Of a stretch of DNA of 64,000 nucleotides, positions 8,690-16,945 are shown piece by piece. The stretch covers positions 62,001 to 126,000 of the forward strand of contig CAVZBY010000002.1 of assembly GCA_963773685.1 (NCBI GenBank), in the 5' to 3' direction. Within the stretch, counting starts at the first letter, position 1, and the number at the start of each line of letters is the position of its first letter. Made by a program: the position numbers and the translations under genes. The DNA comes from JALHVH01 sp963773685 (GTDB taxonomy: Bacteria > Acidobacteriota > Aminicenantia > Aminicenantales > Saccharicenantaceae). The notes under the pieces were generated by a model, which did no database searches, was not told the DNA's origin, and was given only the letters and a program-made list of their open reading frames with translations.

Positions 8690-10210
8690 TCACAGGAGCG
8701 GTCCCGCGGCCGCCTCGGCGGCGCGGACCAGCGCCCCGCTCCGGATGAGCTCGCGGACGCGGCCCACCTCGGGCTTCAGGTAGCGATCCCGAGCCAGGTG
8801 CGGGATGCTTTCCCGGATGGCGGCATGGACGGCAGCGACGCCCTTACCGGGACGGAGGGGCCGGTGGAAGTCCAGGGCCTGGGCGCCGGAAACGAGCTCG
8901 ATGGCCAGGACCCAGAGGACGTTCTCGTGGATCTGCCGGGCCTTGCGGCAGGCGATCGTTCCCATGGAGACATGGTCCTCCTGGTTGGCGCTCGTCGGGA
9001 TGCTGTCGACGCTCGCCGGATGGGCCAGGACCTTGTTCTCGGAGACAAGGCCGGCGGCCGTGTACTGGGAGATCATCAGGCCGCTGTGGAGCCCCCCCAT
9101 CTCGGCCAGGAACGCGGGGAGCCCGCTCAGGGCGGGGTTGAGCATCTGCTCCACGCGCCGCTCGCTGATGTCGGCCAGCTCGGCGATAGCGATGCCCGCA
9201 TAATCGGCGGCCAGGGCCAGCGGCTGGCCGTGGAAGTTGCCGCCCGAGATGACGCGGCCCTCGGCCGGGAAGATGAGCGGATTATCGGTGACGGAATTCA
9301 GCTCGACCGCGAGGACCTCGGCCACGTGTTTCAAGGCGTCCCGGCTGGCTCCGTGGACCTGGGGGATCGCCCGGAGCGAATAGGCGTCCTGGACCTTGGC
9401 GCAGTCCGCGTGCGACGCCCTGATCTCGGAATCCTCGAGGAGACGCCGGAGGTTGGCGGCGGTCGCGACCGCCCCGGGATGCGGCCGGAGGCAGGTGACC
9501 AGCGCGTCGAAGGGCGCATGGCTCCCTTTGAGGGCTTCGACGCTGACGGCGGCCGCGATGTCGGCCGTCGTCAGCAGGGTCCTCGAGTCCGCGGTCAGCA
9601 GGGCCAGGAGGCTTCCCATGACCTGCGTGCCGTTGATGAGGGCAAGCCCCTCTTTGGCCTCGAGCTCGAGCGGCTCCAGGCCCGCCGCGGCGAGGGCCTC
9701 GGCCGCCGGGCGCACGACGCCCTCCTTTTCGATCTCTCCTTCGCCGATCAGGGCCAGGGCCATGTGGGCGAGGGGAGCGAGATCGCCGCTCGCGCCCACC
9801 GAGCCCTGGGAGGGGATGACGGGGTGGAGGCCCAGCTCGAGGAACTCGAGAAGCCGCTCGACGACCTTCTCGCGGACGCCGCTGTGGCCGAGCGAAAGGC
9901 TGTGGGCCCGCAGGAGGAGGATCCCGCGGACGACCTCGGCGGGGAAGGGGTCGCCGACGCCGATGGCGTGCGAGAGGACGAGGTTGCGCTGGAGCTCCTT
10001 GAGCTTGTCCGCTTCGATCCGCGTGTTCTGGAACTTTCCGAAGCCCGTGTTCACTCCATAGACCGCGGACCCGCCCCGGAGGATGTCCTCGATCGAGGCG
10101 CGCGCCCCGCGGATCCGCTCGCGGGCGGTTCGACCCAGCCCGACGGCTTCGCGGCCGCGAACGACGCGCAGGAATCCTTCCAGGGAGAGATTTCCGTCGA
10201 GTTCGATCAT
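8690..10210 (-). CDS. hutH: Histidine ammonia-lyase
   Basis: This 506-residue enzyme deaminates histidine to urocanate. The Ala140-Ser141-Gly142 triplet in GSVGASGDLAPL forms the MIO prosthetic group. The Tyr-containing loop YGVNTGFGKF, NGTQVM and the HAL-type NQEDHVSMG are all present; NGTQ and QEDHVSMG favour histidine over phenylalanine or tyrosine as substrate. Length matches the family. The rest of the hut pathway (hutU, hutI and later enzymes) is not in the window. The M24 peptidase follows in the same orientation. It is transcribed from a consensus promoter divergent from the GH3 gene. Confidence 0.93.
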   Translation of the reverse strand: MIELDGNLSLEGFLRVVRGREAVGLGRTARERIRGARASIEDILRGGSAVYGVNTGFGKFQNTRIEADKLKELQRNLVLSHAIGVGDPFPAEVVRGILLLRAHSLSLGHSGVREKVVERLLEFLELGLHPVIPSQGSVGASGDLAPLAHMALALIGEGEIEKEGVVRPAAEALAAAGLEPLELEAKEGLALINGTQVMGSLLALLTADSRTLLTTADIAAAVSVEALKGSHAPFDALVTCLRPHPGAVATAANLRRLLEDSEIRASHADCAKVQDAYSLRAIPQVHGASRDALKHVAEVLAVELNSVTDNPLIFPAEGRVISGGNFHGQPLALAADYAGIAIAELADISERRVEQMLNPALSGLPAFLAEMGGLHSGLMISQYTAAGLVSENKVLAHPASVDSIPTSANQEDHVSMGTIACRKARQIHENVLWVLAIELVSGAQALDFHRPLRPGKGVAAVHAAIRESIPHLARDRYLKPEVGRVRELIRSGALVRAAEAAAGPLL

Positions 10211-10230
10211 GTCACCTCTGAAACCGTCCC

Positions 10231-10259
10231 ATTATATTGCCGGACCGCTCCGTTGACAA
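10231..10259 (-). promoter_or_regulatory. Sigma70-type promoter of hutH
   Basis: TTGTCA (10254-10259) and a perfect TATAAT (10231-10236) are 17 bp apart, 21 bases before the hutH start codon. The -35 overlaps the divergent GH3 promoter. Confidence 0.8.
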
Positions 10260-10281
10260 GGCTTCCCGACCGGAGTAATGT
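10253..10281 (+). promoter_or_regulatory. Sigma70-type promoter of the GH3 gene
   Basis: A perfect TTGACA (10253-10258) is followed after 17 bp by TAATGT (10276-10281), a weak -10. The start codon is at 10318. The -35 shares five bases with the hutH -35 on the opposite strand. Confidence 0.55.
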
Positions 10282-10317
10282 TCGGGACCGCAATTTTGTC
10301 CGAACGAGGAGGCTCTC

Positions 10318-12075
10318 ATGACACGCCCCGCGGCATCCTTCGCATTGACCATGGTCCTGGCTCTGTCGCTCGGGCCGGGCCCGGCCTTCCCGGGCGGACC
10401 GCGGCTCTCTCCCGACGACGAGGCCGCTCGGTGGGTCGAGACGACCCTGTCCGGGCTGACGCTCGAGCAGAAGATCGGCCAGATGCTCTGCGTCGATATC
10501 GCCGGAGGCTATATCGCGGAGGGCGATCCCAGGCTCGCCGTTTGGACCCGCCTCGCCCGGGAGCTCGGGGTCGGGGGATTCGTCGTTTATGGGGGGACGC
10601 CTCTCGACGCCGCCCGTCTCCTGAACCGGCTCCAGAGGGAGGCGGCCCTGCCCCTCCTCATCTCATCGGACTTCGAGGGCGGCCCCGGCCAACAGATCGC
10701 CGGCGCGACCGAGTTCCCGGCGGACATGGCCCTTTCGGCCGCCGGCTCAGAGGCGCTCGCCGCCGAGGTCGGGACGATCGGCGCGATCGAAGGCCGGGCG
10801 ATGGGCATCCATCTGACCTACTCTCCGGTCGCCGACGTTTCCGTGGATCCGGAGAATCCGGCGGAGAGCGTCCGGACTTTCGGCGGAGACATGGACCTCC
10901 TGGGGCGCATGATCGGCGCCTATGTCCGGGGTTATCGGGAGCACGGCATGTTGACGACGGCAAAACATTTCCCGGGACGGGGGGACGTCGACCGGATGCC
11001 GGGCCGTCCCGGATTCACGCTCATCGCCAAGCCCGCCGCGGACGTCGAAGCGCAGGAGTTCCGGGCCTTCCGGCACGCCATCGACGCCGGCGTATCGTTC
11101 GTCATGAGCGAGCACATCGCCGTCCCGTCGGTCACGGAGGGCTCCGACCTCCCGGCCAGCGTCGAGAAGAAGCTGGCGACGGGGTGGCTTCGCGAACGGC
11201 TCGGGTTCAAGGGCATCCTGACCACCGACGACCTGTGGTACGACCAGGTCGTGGCGCGCTTCGGCACCGAAGAGGTCGCGGTGAAGGCGGTCCTGGCCGG
11301 TCACGACGTGGTCCTGAAGCCCAAGGACCCGTTCGCCGCGGCGAAAAGGCTTGCCGAAGCCGTCAGATCCGGAGAGATCGAAGAGGCCCGGATCGACGCT
11401 TCCGTCCGGAAGATCCTCGCCTGCAAGGCCGGGCTGGGTCTCCACAGGGACCGGTTCGTGGATGAATCCCGGGTGAGCGCGCTCGTCGGGACGCCCGCTC
11501 ATCTCGCCGTCGCCCGCAAGGTCGCGGACCTTTCGCTGACCCTCCTCCGGAACGACGGCGTGGTGCCGGTCCCCGGAGACCGATTGAAGCGGGTCGTCAA
11601 CATCAGCGTTCAGAAGCTGGCTCTCGATCCCGCTCCGGCCGTCCTCGCGGGGAAGCTCGCCGCGGCCCTGCCGGGGATCCGGTCCTTCGCCCTTGTCCCC
11701 AACCTGGACCCGTCCGCTTATGACGAGGTCCTGGACGCGGCGACGAGAGCCGACCTCGTCATCCTCTCGCTGTTCGTCCAACGGGACAGGCTCGGAGACC
11801 CCGCCCCGCTGCGCGAGCGGGACCTGGACCTCATCCGGAAGGTCGTCCGGGCCCGCCCGGGAGCGGTCCTCGCGATGTCCTATGGAAATCCCTATCTCGT
11901 CCGGAAGCTGGAGGACGTCCCGGCATTCGCGGTGGGCTACGGAGAGGGGGGATGGTTCGGGAACCAGACCGTTTATTTCGAGACGTTCGTCTCCTGGCTC
12001 AAGGGAGGTCTTACGCCGTCAGGCCGGCTCCCGGTCCGTGTCAGCGACCGGTACCCGCTCGGAGCGGGACTCTAG
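10318..12075 (+). CDS. Atypical glycoside hydrolase family 3 protein, secreted
   Basis: This 585-residue protein has a signal peptide, a GH3 TIM-barrel domain and a second GH3-type C-terminal domain (from about residue 400), so it is longer than NagZ. The barrel motif reads KHFPGRG (residues 216-222) instead of KHFPGHG, and the D-S-H acid-base loop is replaced by a sequence reading DRMPGRPG. The nucleophile region TTDDLW (Asp304) is kept. This argues against NagZ-like chemistry by a His/Asp dyad. The enzyme may use an acid-base residue elsewhere, act as a phosphorylase-like or beta-glycosidase variant, or be non-catalytic. A GAGGAGG site precedes the ATG. The stop overlaps the convergent pcnB stop by four bases. 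Confidence 0.82.
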   Translation: MTRPAASFALTMVLALSLGPGPAFPGGPRLSPDDEAARWVETTLSGLTLEQKIGQMLCVDIAGGYIAEGDPRLAVWTRLARELGVGGFVVYGGTPLDAARLLNRLQREAALPLLISSDFEGGPGQQIAGATEFPADMALSAAGSEALAAEVGTIGAIEGRAMGIHLTYSPVADVSVDPENPAESVRTFGGDMDLLGRMIGAYVRGYREHGMLTTAKHFPGRGDVDRMPGRPGFTLIAKPAADVEAQEFRAFRHAIDAGVSFVMSEHIAVPSVTEGSDLPASVEKKLATGWLRERLGFKGILTTDDLWYDQVVARFGTEEVAVKAVLAGHDVVLKPKDPFAAAKRLAEAVRSGEIEEARIDASVRKILACKAGLGLHRDRFVDESRVSALVGTPAHLAVARKVADLSLTLLRNDGVVPVPGDRLKRVVNISVQKLALDPAPAVLAGKLAAALPGIRSFALVPNLDPSAYDEVLDAATRADLVILSLFVQRDRLGDPAPLRERDLDLIRKVVRARPGAVLAMSYGNPYLVRKLEDVPAFAVGYGEGGWFGNQTVYFETFVSWLKGGLTPSGRLPVRVSDRYPLGAGL

Positions 12076-13355
12076 AGGGGGCTCGGGCCGCCGTTCCCGG
12101 GCCGGCGCCTGGGGTGCCGCCTTCGCCGCCTCTTCCTCGAGTCCATCGCTGCGGACGGGAAGGCCCGGCTGAAAAGGCTTTCGAAAGATTCCCCGTCCTT
12201 CGGGGCCCGTCCCTCGGCGATGAGGAAGCAGAGCCGCGAGGCCTGGGGGAAATGGGCCCGTTTCCGGAGCGACCATTTCATACGGCCGGTGCGGAGGCCC
12301 TCGAGCATGGCCCGGAGGATGCCCAGGATCTGGACTACGTCCGTCTTCACGGCCCGCGGGATGGTCGCTTGTATCCCGGCCTTCATCAAGGCCTCCGAGA
12401 GGGCGGGGCCCGGGTCTCCCTCGACGCCGTCGCAGAGCGGTTCGGCCCACGGCCAGAACAGGAGTCCGTACGTCTCTTCCTGGGTGAGCAGGAATCCCTC
12501 CTTCCGGACTCGTCCTTCGAGGTCCAGCAGGGCGAGGAGGCGCGAGAACAAGCCGTAATCGGCCTCGTAAGCTTCCCCGATCGCTCCCAGAATGTGCCTG
12601 AGGAGCCTGTAGCCGCGGAGGCTCTCGATGACCGGCTTCGTCTCGTAGTTCAGGTCCTTGTTGAGCTCCTCGTAAAGCCGGGCGCCCGGAGACGTCGCCA
12701 GCAGGGGGCCGTGGGTATGGATCGCCTTCTCGGTGGCCTCCTCGATGCCGAACCCGAGCCGGGCCGCGTGCCGGAGGACTCTCCAGATACGGACAGGGTC
12801 TTCGGTATAGCGGCAGTCCGGGTCCCCGATGATCCGGACCCGGCGCAGGGTCAGGTCTTCGAGGCCTCCGACGAAGTCGATGACCGAGAAGGAGACCGGG
12901 TCGTAGTAGAGGGCGTTGATGGTGATGTCCCTCCGGAAGGCGTCCTCGGACGGCGATCCGAAGAGGCGGGCGGGATCGAAGGCGTCCCCGCCGTTCTCGA
13001 TCTCACCCGGATACGGGTCCCGGCGGAACGTGGCCACCTCGATGATCTTCCCGTTCGGGAAGTGGACGTGGGCCAGCCGGAAACGCCTGCCGATGACGTA
13101 GACGTTCGCGAAGCGCTTCCGGATCTGGCCCGGCCGGGCGTCGGTCGCGATATCGAAATCCTTGGGCGCCTTCCCGAGCATCAGGTCCCGGACCGCCCCG
13201 CCGCAGAGGTAGGCCGTGAAGCCGTGCCGGTGCAGGCGGTAGAGGATCTTCAGGGCGTCCGGGTCGATGCTCTTCCGCGAGATGGGATGCGCATCCCGCG
13301 GCAGGACGACCGGCTGCTTATCCGGCGGGCTGCAGGAGGTCCGCTCTTCGTCCAT
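12072..13355 (-). CDS. pcnB: Poly(A) polymerase I / CCA-adding-type nucleotidyltransferase
   Basis: This 427-residue protein is a class II nucleotidyltransferase. The head domain contains GGAVRDLMLG, the catalytic DFDIATDA (Asp-x-Asp) and RRFRLAHVHFPNG, followed by RRDITINALYYDP and the RNA-binding stretch EDPVRIWRVLRHAARLGF. The N-terminal RDAHPISRKSIDPDALKILYRL closely follows PcnB proteins, and the C-terminus is strongly basic (RKRRRRRHPRRRP), as in poly(A) polymerases. This favours a 3' polyadenylation role in RNA decay over tRNA CCA addition, though bacterial family members cannot be separated reliably by eye. It has its own promoter downstream of metW. Confidence 0.85.
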   Translation of the reverse strand: MDEERTSCSPPDKQPVVLPRDAHPISRKSIDPDALKILYRLHRHGFTAYLCGGAVRDLMLGKAPKDFDIATDARPGQIRKRFANVYVIGRRFRLAHVHFPNGKIIEVATFRRDPYPGEIENGGDAFDPARLFGSPSEDAFRRDITINALYYDPVSFSVIDFVGGLEDLTLRRVRIIGDPDCRYTEDPVRIWRVLRHAARLGFGIEEATEKAIHTHGPLLATSPGARLYEELNKDLNYETKPVIESLRGYRLLRHILGAIGEAYEADYGLFSRLLALLDLEGRVRKEGFLLTQEETYGLLFWPWAEPLCDGVEGDPGPALSEALMKAGIQATIPRAVKTDVVQILGILRAMLEGLRTGRMKWSLRKRAHFPQASRLCFLIAEGRAPKDGESFESLFSRAFPSAAMDSRKRRRRRHPRRRPGNGGPSPL

Positions 13356-13388
13356 CGGGGTCCGTCTGGAATTCGCGCATGAGCCTCC

Positions 13389-13417
13389 ATGATAGACAAA
13401 AATGCTCCCGACGTCAA
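13389..13417 (-). promoter_or_regulatory. Promoter of pcnB
   Basis: TTGACG (13412-13417) and TATCAT (13389-13394) are separated by 17 bp, between the metW stop and the pcnB start. Confidence 0.7.
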
Positions 13418-13431
13418 AGCGCGGGGACGGA

Positions 13432-14034
13432 TCACCTCTTTCGCGATATCAGGAATATGCCGTATCGGGCGAACCAGTCGGGCAGGAAGCCGACGATGCG
13501 GCCGGACTCCGCGCCGGGATGGGTGGCGACGGCGATCTCCTCGAGAATGGCGATATCCCGTTCGGCGCAGAACCTCCGGAAGTCCTTCAGCGTGATGACC
13601 CGGATGTTCGGCGTATCGTACCACTGATAGGGGAGCTCCCTGGTGACCGGGGCTCGGCTCCGGAAGAGGAGCTGGCCCTTGATGGCATAGTGGCTGAAAC
13701 AGGGGAAGGTGACAATGCCCCGCTTCCCGATGCGCAGCATCTCCCCGATGATCTGCTCCGGCCGGTAGACCTGCTGGAGGGTCTGGCTGAGGATGACGTA
13801 ATCGAACGAGCCGTCGGCAAGATCGCGCGTCTCCTCGTGCATGTCGCCCTGGAGGACCGGCAGGCCCTTCTCGATGCAGGCGATGACCTCCTTTTCATCG
13901 ATCTCGATGCCGCGGCCCTCGACGTTCCTGTTCTCCCGAAGGTAGCTCAGGAGGTCTCCCGTTCCGCATCCCAGGTCGAGGACCCGGGAGCCCTCCTCGA
14001 TAAGCGACGTGACGATCCTCAGGTCGAAGCGCAT
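13432..14034 (-). CDS. metW: Methionine biosynthesis protein MetW
   Basis: This 200-residue SAM-dependent methyltransferase-fold protein has motif I VLDLGCGTGDLL, the MetW hallmark SQTLQQVYRPEQII, and FPCFSHY. MetW normally acts with MetX in homoserine acylation in organisms that carry the metXW pair. The start at 14034 overlaps the metX stop by 16 bases, which indicates coupling. The frame is open far upstream inside metX, but the family length and first residues (MRFDLRIV) fit this start. It is the last gene of the metY-metX-metW operon. Confidence 0.93.
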   Translation of the reverse strand: MRFDLRIVTSLIEEGSRVLDLGCGTGDLLSYLRENRNVEGRGIEIDEKEVIACIEKGLPVLQGDMHEETRDLADGSFDYVILSQTLQQVYRPEQIIGEMLRIGKRGIVTFPCFSHYAIKGQLLFRSRAPVTRELPYQWYDTPNIRVITLKDFRRFCAERDIAILEEIAVATHPGAESGRIVGFLPDWFARYGIFLISRKR

Positions 14035-15179
14035 CGGAGTCCCTCCTCGTCGGCGACGCGGGCGAGAAATCCCGATATCAGCCGGGTCATCGGGACCTCG
14101 GCCAGCAGGAACGAGTCGTGACCGGCGTCGCAATCGACCTCGCAGAAGCTGACGTCGCGGCCGGCCTTCGTCAAGGCCCGGACCATTTCCCGGGACTGGG
14201 CCGTGGGAAAGAGCCAGTCGGACGAGAACGAGATGACCAGGTACTTCGCCGCGGTCCCGGCGAACGCCCGGACGAGCGAGCCGTCGCCCCTCTGTTCGCC
14301 CAGGTCGAAGTAATCGGCCGCCTTCGTGATGTAGAGGTACGAATTGGCGTCGAACCGGTCGACGAACTTCCGCCCCTGGTGGTGGAGGTAGCTCTCCACC
14401 TGGAAATCGGTCGTGAAGTCGAACTTGAACGCCGCGTTGTCCTGGAGGCGCCGGCCGAACTTCCTCTGCATCGAGGCCTCCGAAAGATAAGTGATGTGGC
14501 CGATGATCCGGGCCAGGGCCAGGCCCTTGCGCGGCGGCTCGCGGTCGTAATAATCGCCGTTGTTCCAGTCGGGGTCGGCCATGATCGCCTGGCGCTGGGC
14601 CTCGCAAAGCCCGATCGAAAGGGCCGACCGCTTGCAGGTCGAGGCGATGGGGATGACCGACCGGACCATCTCCGGGTAGGCGGCGGCCCATTCGAGGGCC
14701 TGCATCCCTCCGATCGAGCCGCCGACGACGCCGAGCAGGCTCGGGACGCCCAGAAGGTCGACGAGCCGTCTTTCGGCCCGGACGACGTCCGCAATGGTGA
14801 AGAGGGGGAACCTCAGCCCGTAAGGCCTGCCGGTGCTTGGGTCGATGGACCCGGGCCCCGTCGACCCGTAACAGCTCCCGATGATGTTGGGGCAGATGAC
14901 GAAGTACCTGCCGGTGTCGATGGCCTTGCCGGGCCCGATCATGTTGTCCCACCAGCCGGGCTTCTCGTCTTCCGCGTAATATCCGGCGGCGTGCGAGCTT
15001 CCCGAAAGGGCGTGGCAGACCATGACCGCGTTGGTTCGCGTATCATTGAGCTGTCCGTAGGTCTCGTAGGCCAGGGTGATGGGCCCCAGCGAGGCGCCGC
15101 TTTGGAGCGGCATCTCCCCGGGCGGCCCGGCGAACGTGACGAACCGTTTTTCGACGATGCCGACGCTTCTCGGGTCCAT
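14019..15179 (-). CDS. metX: Homoserine O-acyltransferase (MetX, probably acetyltransferase)
   Basis: This 386-residue alpha/beta-hydrolase-fold enzyme activates homoserine for sulfhydrylation. Ser of the nucleophile elbow GGSIGGMQALEW lies near residue 155. Asp in FSSDWLFP and His in DAGHDSFLL complete the triad. Acetyl or succinyl donor use cannot be decided by eye; the neighbouring MetY favours acetyl. It begins 18 bases after the metY stop with a GCAGGAG site and overlaps metW by 16 bases. It supplies the substrate of MetY. Confidence 0.93.
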   Translation of the reverse strand: MDPRSVGIVEKRFVTFAGPPGEMPLQSGASLGPITLAYETYGQLNDTRTNAVMVCHALSGSSHAAGYYAEDEKPGWWDNMIGPGKAIDTGRYFVICPNIIGSCYGSTGPGSIDPSTGRPYGLRFPLFTIADVVRAERRLVDLLGVPSLLGVVGGSIGGMQALEWAAAYPEMVRSVIPIASTCKRSALSIGLCEAQRQAIMADPDWNNGDYYDREPPRKGLALARIIGHITYLSEASMQRKFGRRLQDNAAFKFDFTTDFQVESYLHHQGRKFVDRFDANSYLYITKAADYFDLGEQRGDGSLVRAFAGTAAKYLVISFSSDWLFPTAQSREMVRALTKAGRDVSFCEVDCDAGHDSFLLAEVPMTRLISGFLARVADEEGLRCAST

Positions 15180-15197
15180 GTCCGTTCTCCTGCGCCT

Positions 15198-16478
15198 TCA
15201 GATCAGGGCCAGGGCCTGGTCGAGGTCCGCGATGATGTCGTCGGCGTATTCGATGCCGACCGACAGCCGGATCATGTCCGGCGTGACTCCCGCCCGCCTC
15301 TGCGCCTCTTCAGAGAGCTGGGAATGCGTCGTCGCCGCGGGATGGAGGATGAGCGTCTTGGCGTCCCCGACGTTGGCCAGGTGGGAGATCAGGCGGACCC
15401 CCTCGATGACCTTCCGGCCGGCTTCGATGCCGCCCTTGACCCCGAACGTGAAGATGGATCCCGACCCGCCCTTCAGGTATTTGCGGGCGAGGTCATGGGA
15501 GGGGTGTCCGGGCAGGCCTGCGTAAGAGACCCAGGCGACCTTCGGGTGGGCGGACAGATGCCGGGCCACGCGCTCCGCATTCTCGCTGTGCCGCGGCACC
15601 CGCAGGTGGAGCGTTTCGAGCCCCTGGAGGAAGAGAAAGGCGTTGAACGGCGAGGCGGCCGGTCCCAGGGTCCGGAGCCCGTCCACGCGGCACTTGACGA
15701 TGAAGGTGGATTCCTTGAAGGACTCCCAGAAGTTGAGGCCGTGATAGCCGGGGGAGGGGGCGGTGAATTCCGGGAAGCGCCCGCTGTCCCAGGGGAAGCG
15801 GCCGCCGTCCACGATGATGCCTCCGATGGACGTTCCATGCCCGCCGATGAATTTCGTGGCCGAATGGAAGACGACGTCGGCCCCCCATTCGAACGGCCGG
15901 CACAGATAGACCGCGAACGTGTTGTCCACGACGAGAGGCAGGCGGTGGTCGTGGGCGATCCGGGCGAAGGCCTCGAGGTCGGCGACGTCCCCCGCGGGAT
16001 TGCCCACGGTCTCCACGTACAGGGCCTTCGTCCGGTCGTCGATGAGGCCGGCCGCCGCGCCCGGGTCCCGGGGATCGAAGAACTTCGCGGTGATGCCGAA
16101 ACGGGGAAGGGAAACGCCGAGAATGGTGCTGGTCCCGCCGTAGAGCGACGAGCTCGAGACGATATTGTCGCCCTGGCGGGCCAGGACCGAAAAGATGATG
16201 AGCTCGGCCGCCATGCCGGAAGCGACGAGCAGGGCGCCGACGCCCCCTTCGAGGGCGGCGACCCGTTTCTCGACGACGTCCGCGGTCGGATTGGAGATCC
16301 GGGAGTAGATGTGGCCCTCTCCCTTGAGCTCGAAGAGCCGGGCGGCATGATCGGTGTCCCGGAAGACGTAGGAGGTCGTCTGGTAGATGGGGACGGCGCG
16401 CGCGCCGGTGGCCGGGTCGGGCTCCTGACCGGCGTGAAGGCAGAGCGTATCCGGGTGAAAGCTTTGTTTTACGGACAT
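15198..16478 (-). CDS. metY: O-acetylhomoserine sulfhydrylase
   Basis: This 426-residue PLP enzyme of the Cys/Met metabolism family makes homocysteine (or methionine) from O-acylhomoserine and sulfide or methanethiol. The PLP lysine is Lys209 in SATKFIGGHG. YSRISNPT and LFLQGLETL match the family, and the length of about 430 residues separates MetY from the shorter MetB/MetC. It is first in the operon, preceded by AAGGAG, a leader of about 155 nt with hairpins, and a consensus promoter. Confidence 0.95.
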   Translation of the reverse strand: MSVKQSFHPDTLCLHAGQEPDPATGARAVPIYQTTSYVFRDTDHAARLFELKGEGHIYSRISNPTADVVEKRVAALEGGVGALLVASGMAAELIIFSVLARQGDNIVSSSSLYGGTSTILGVSLPRFGITAKFFDPRDPGAAAGLIDDRTKALYVETVGNPAGDVADLEAFARIAHDHRLPLVVDNTFAVYLCRPFEWGADVVFHSATKFIGGHGTSIGGIIVDGGRFPWDSGRFPEFTAPSPGYHGLNFWESFKESTFIVKCRVDGLRTLGPAASPFNAFLFLQGLETLHLRVPRHSENAERVARHLSAHPKVAWVSYAGLPGHPSHDLARKYLKGGSGSIFTFGVKGGIEAGRKVIEGVRLISHLANVGDAKTLILHPAATTHSQLSEEAQRRAGVTPDMIRLSVGIEYADDIIADLDQALALI

Positions 16479-16640
16479 GATGGTTTCTCCTTGAGTCCTT
16501 GGGATAGGGAAAGGCGAAGGATCGAAGGGCTTGAGGGGTCCCGAATACGGGGGTCAGAGTCCGAGGATGCCCGTATCCGGGCAAGGCATGATCATGCGGT
16601 GCGAGTCGAGAGGCGAATATTTCTTGAGCATGACCGGCCT
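16479..16640 (-). promoter_or_regulatory. Structured 5' leader of the metY operon
   Basis: The untranslated leader between the metY promoter and start codon carries three symmetrical elements. GCATGATCATGC (16586-16597) is a perfect 12-bp palindrome. TGCCCG-TATC-CGGGCA (16568-16583, as read on the plus strand) is a perfect 6-bp hairpin. CCCG-AATA-CGGG (16540-16551) is a second hairpin. The two hairpins are nearly complementary to each other over 12 bases, so they could form alternative pairings. I do not recognise a known SAM riboswitch consensus; a cis-regulatory role is inferred from position. Confidence 0.45.
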
Positions 16641-16668
16641 ATTATAGATCATCCGAACGCGATGTCAA
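16641..16668 (-). promoter_or_regulatory. Consensus sigma70-type promoter of metY-metX-metW
   Basis: A perfect TTGACA (16663-16668) and a perfect TATAAT (16641-16646) are separated by 16 bp. This is the best match to consensus in the window, and the first gene lies about 155 bases downstream of the expected start point. Confidence 0.85.
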
Positions 16669-16692
16669 GCCCTCCCTTCCGGGCTTGCGGAC

Positions 16693-16721
16693 TTGCCAAC
16701 GGAAGCCCGGGATGCTAAGTT
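16693..16721 (+). promoter_or_regulatory. Promoter of the small zinc-ribbon gene
   Basis: TTGCCA (16693-16698) and TAAGTT (16716-16721) are 17 bp apart, with an extended -10 TG one base before. The gene starts at 16741. Confidence 0.5.
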
Positions 16722-16740
16722 AGTCGAAGGAGTGTGTGCC

Positions 16741-16938
16741 ATGGCCGATCCGATCTATCATTGCACGGAATGCAACAGGCGGGCCACGGTCAAGGAAGGG
16801 GACGCGATCCCGGTCTGCTGCGGGATGCCGATGGAGCCGTTGCCGTACTGCCCGGCGGCCATCTCCGACCCCGAACAGGCCCGCAACTACCGGGAAGACG
16901 AGCCCTGCGACGACGGGACGCTTCCGAAGAAGGGCTGA
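16741..16938 (+). CDS. Small zinc-ribbon-like protein
   Basis: This 65-residue protein has the pattern C-x2-C (HCTECNRR) followed about 17 residues later by VCCGMPM, plus two later Cys (YCPAA and PCDDG). This suggests a rubredoxin- or zinc-ribbon-like metal site. The acidic C-terminus (NYREDEPCDDG) is likely disordered. A GAAGGAG site lies before the ATG at 16741; the open frame extends a little further upstream, but the promoter lies there. Function unknown. It ends seven bases before the convergent phosphoesterase stop. Confidence 0.72.
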   Translation: MADPIYHCTECNRRATVKEGDAIPVCCGMPMEPLPYCPAAISDPEQARNYREDEPCDDGTLPKKG

Positions 16939-16945
16939 CCGGCCC

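Noticed and set aside
16479..16640. Known SAM-I, SAM-II or SAH riboswitch in the metY leader
   Set aside because: I could not find the conserved core sequences of these classes; only hairpins and a palindrome are visible.
14118..16718. Long plus-strand open frame antisense to metX and metY
   Set aside because: Both enzymes on the minus strand have all active-site motifs; the antisense frame has none.
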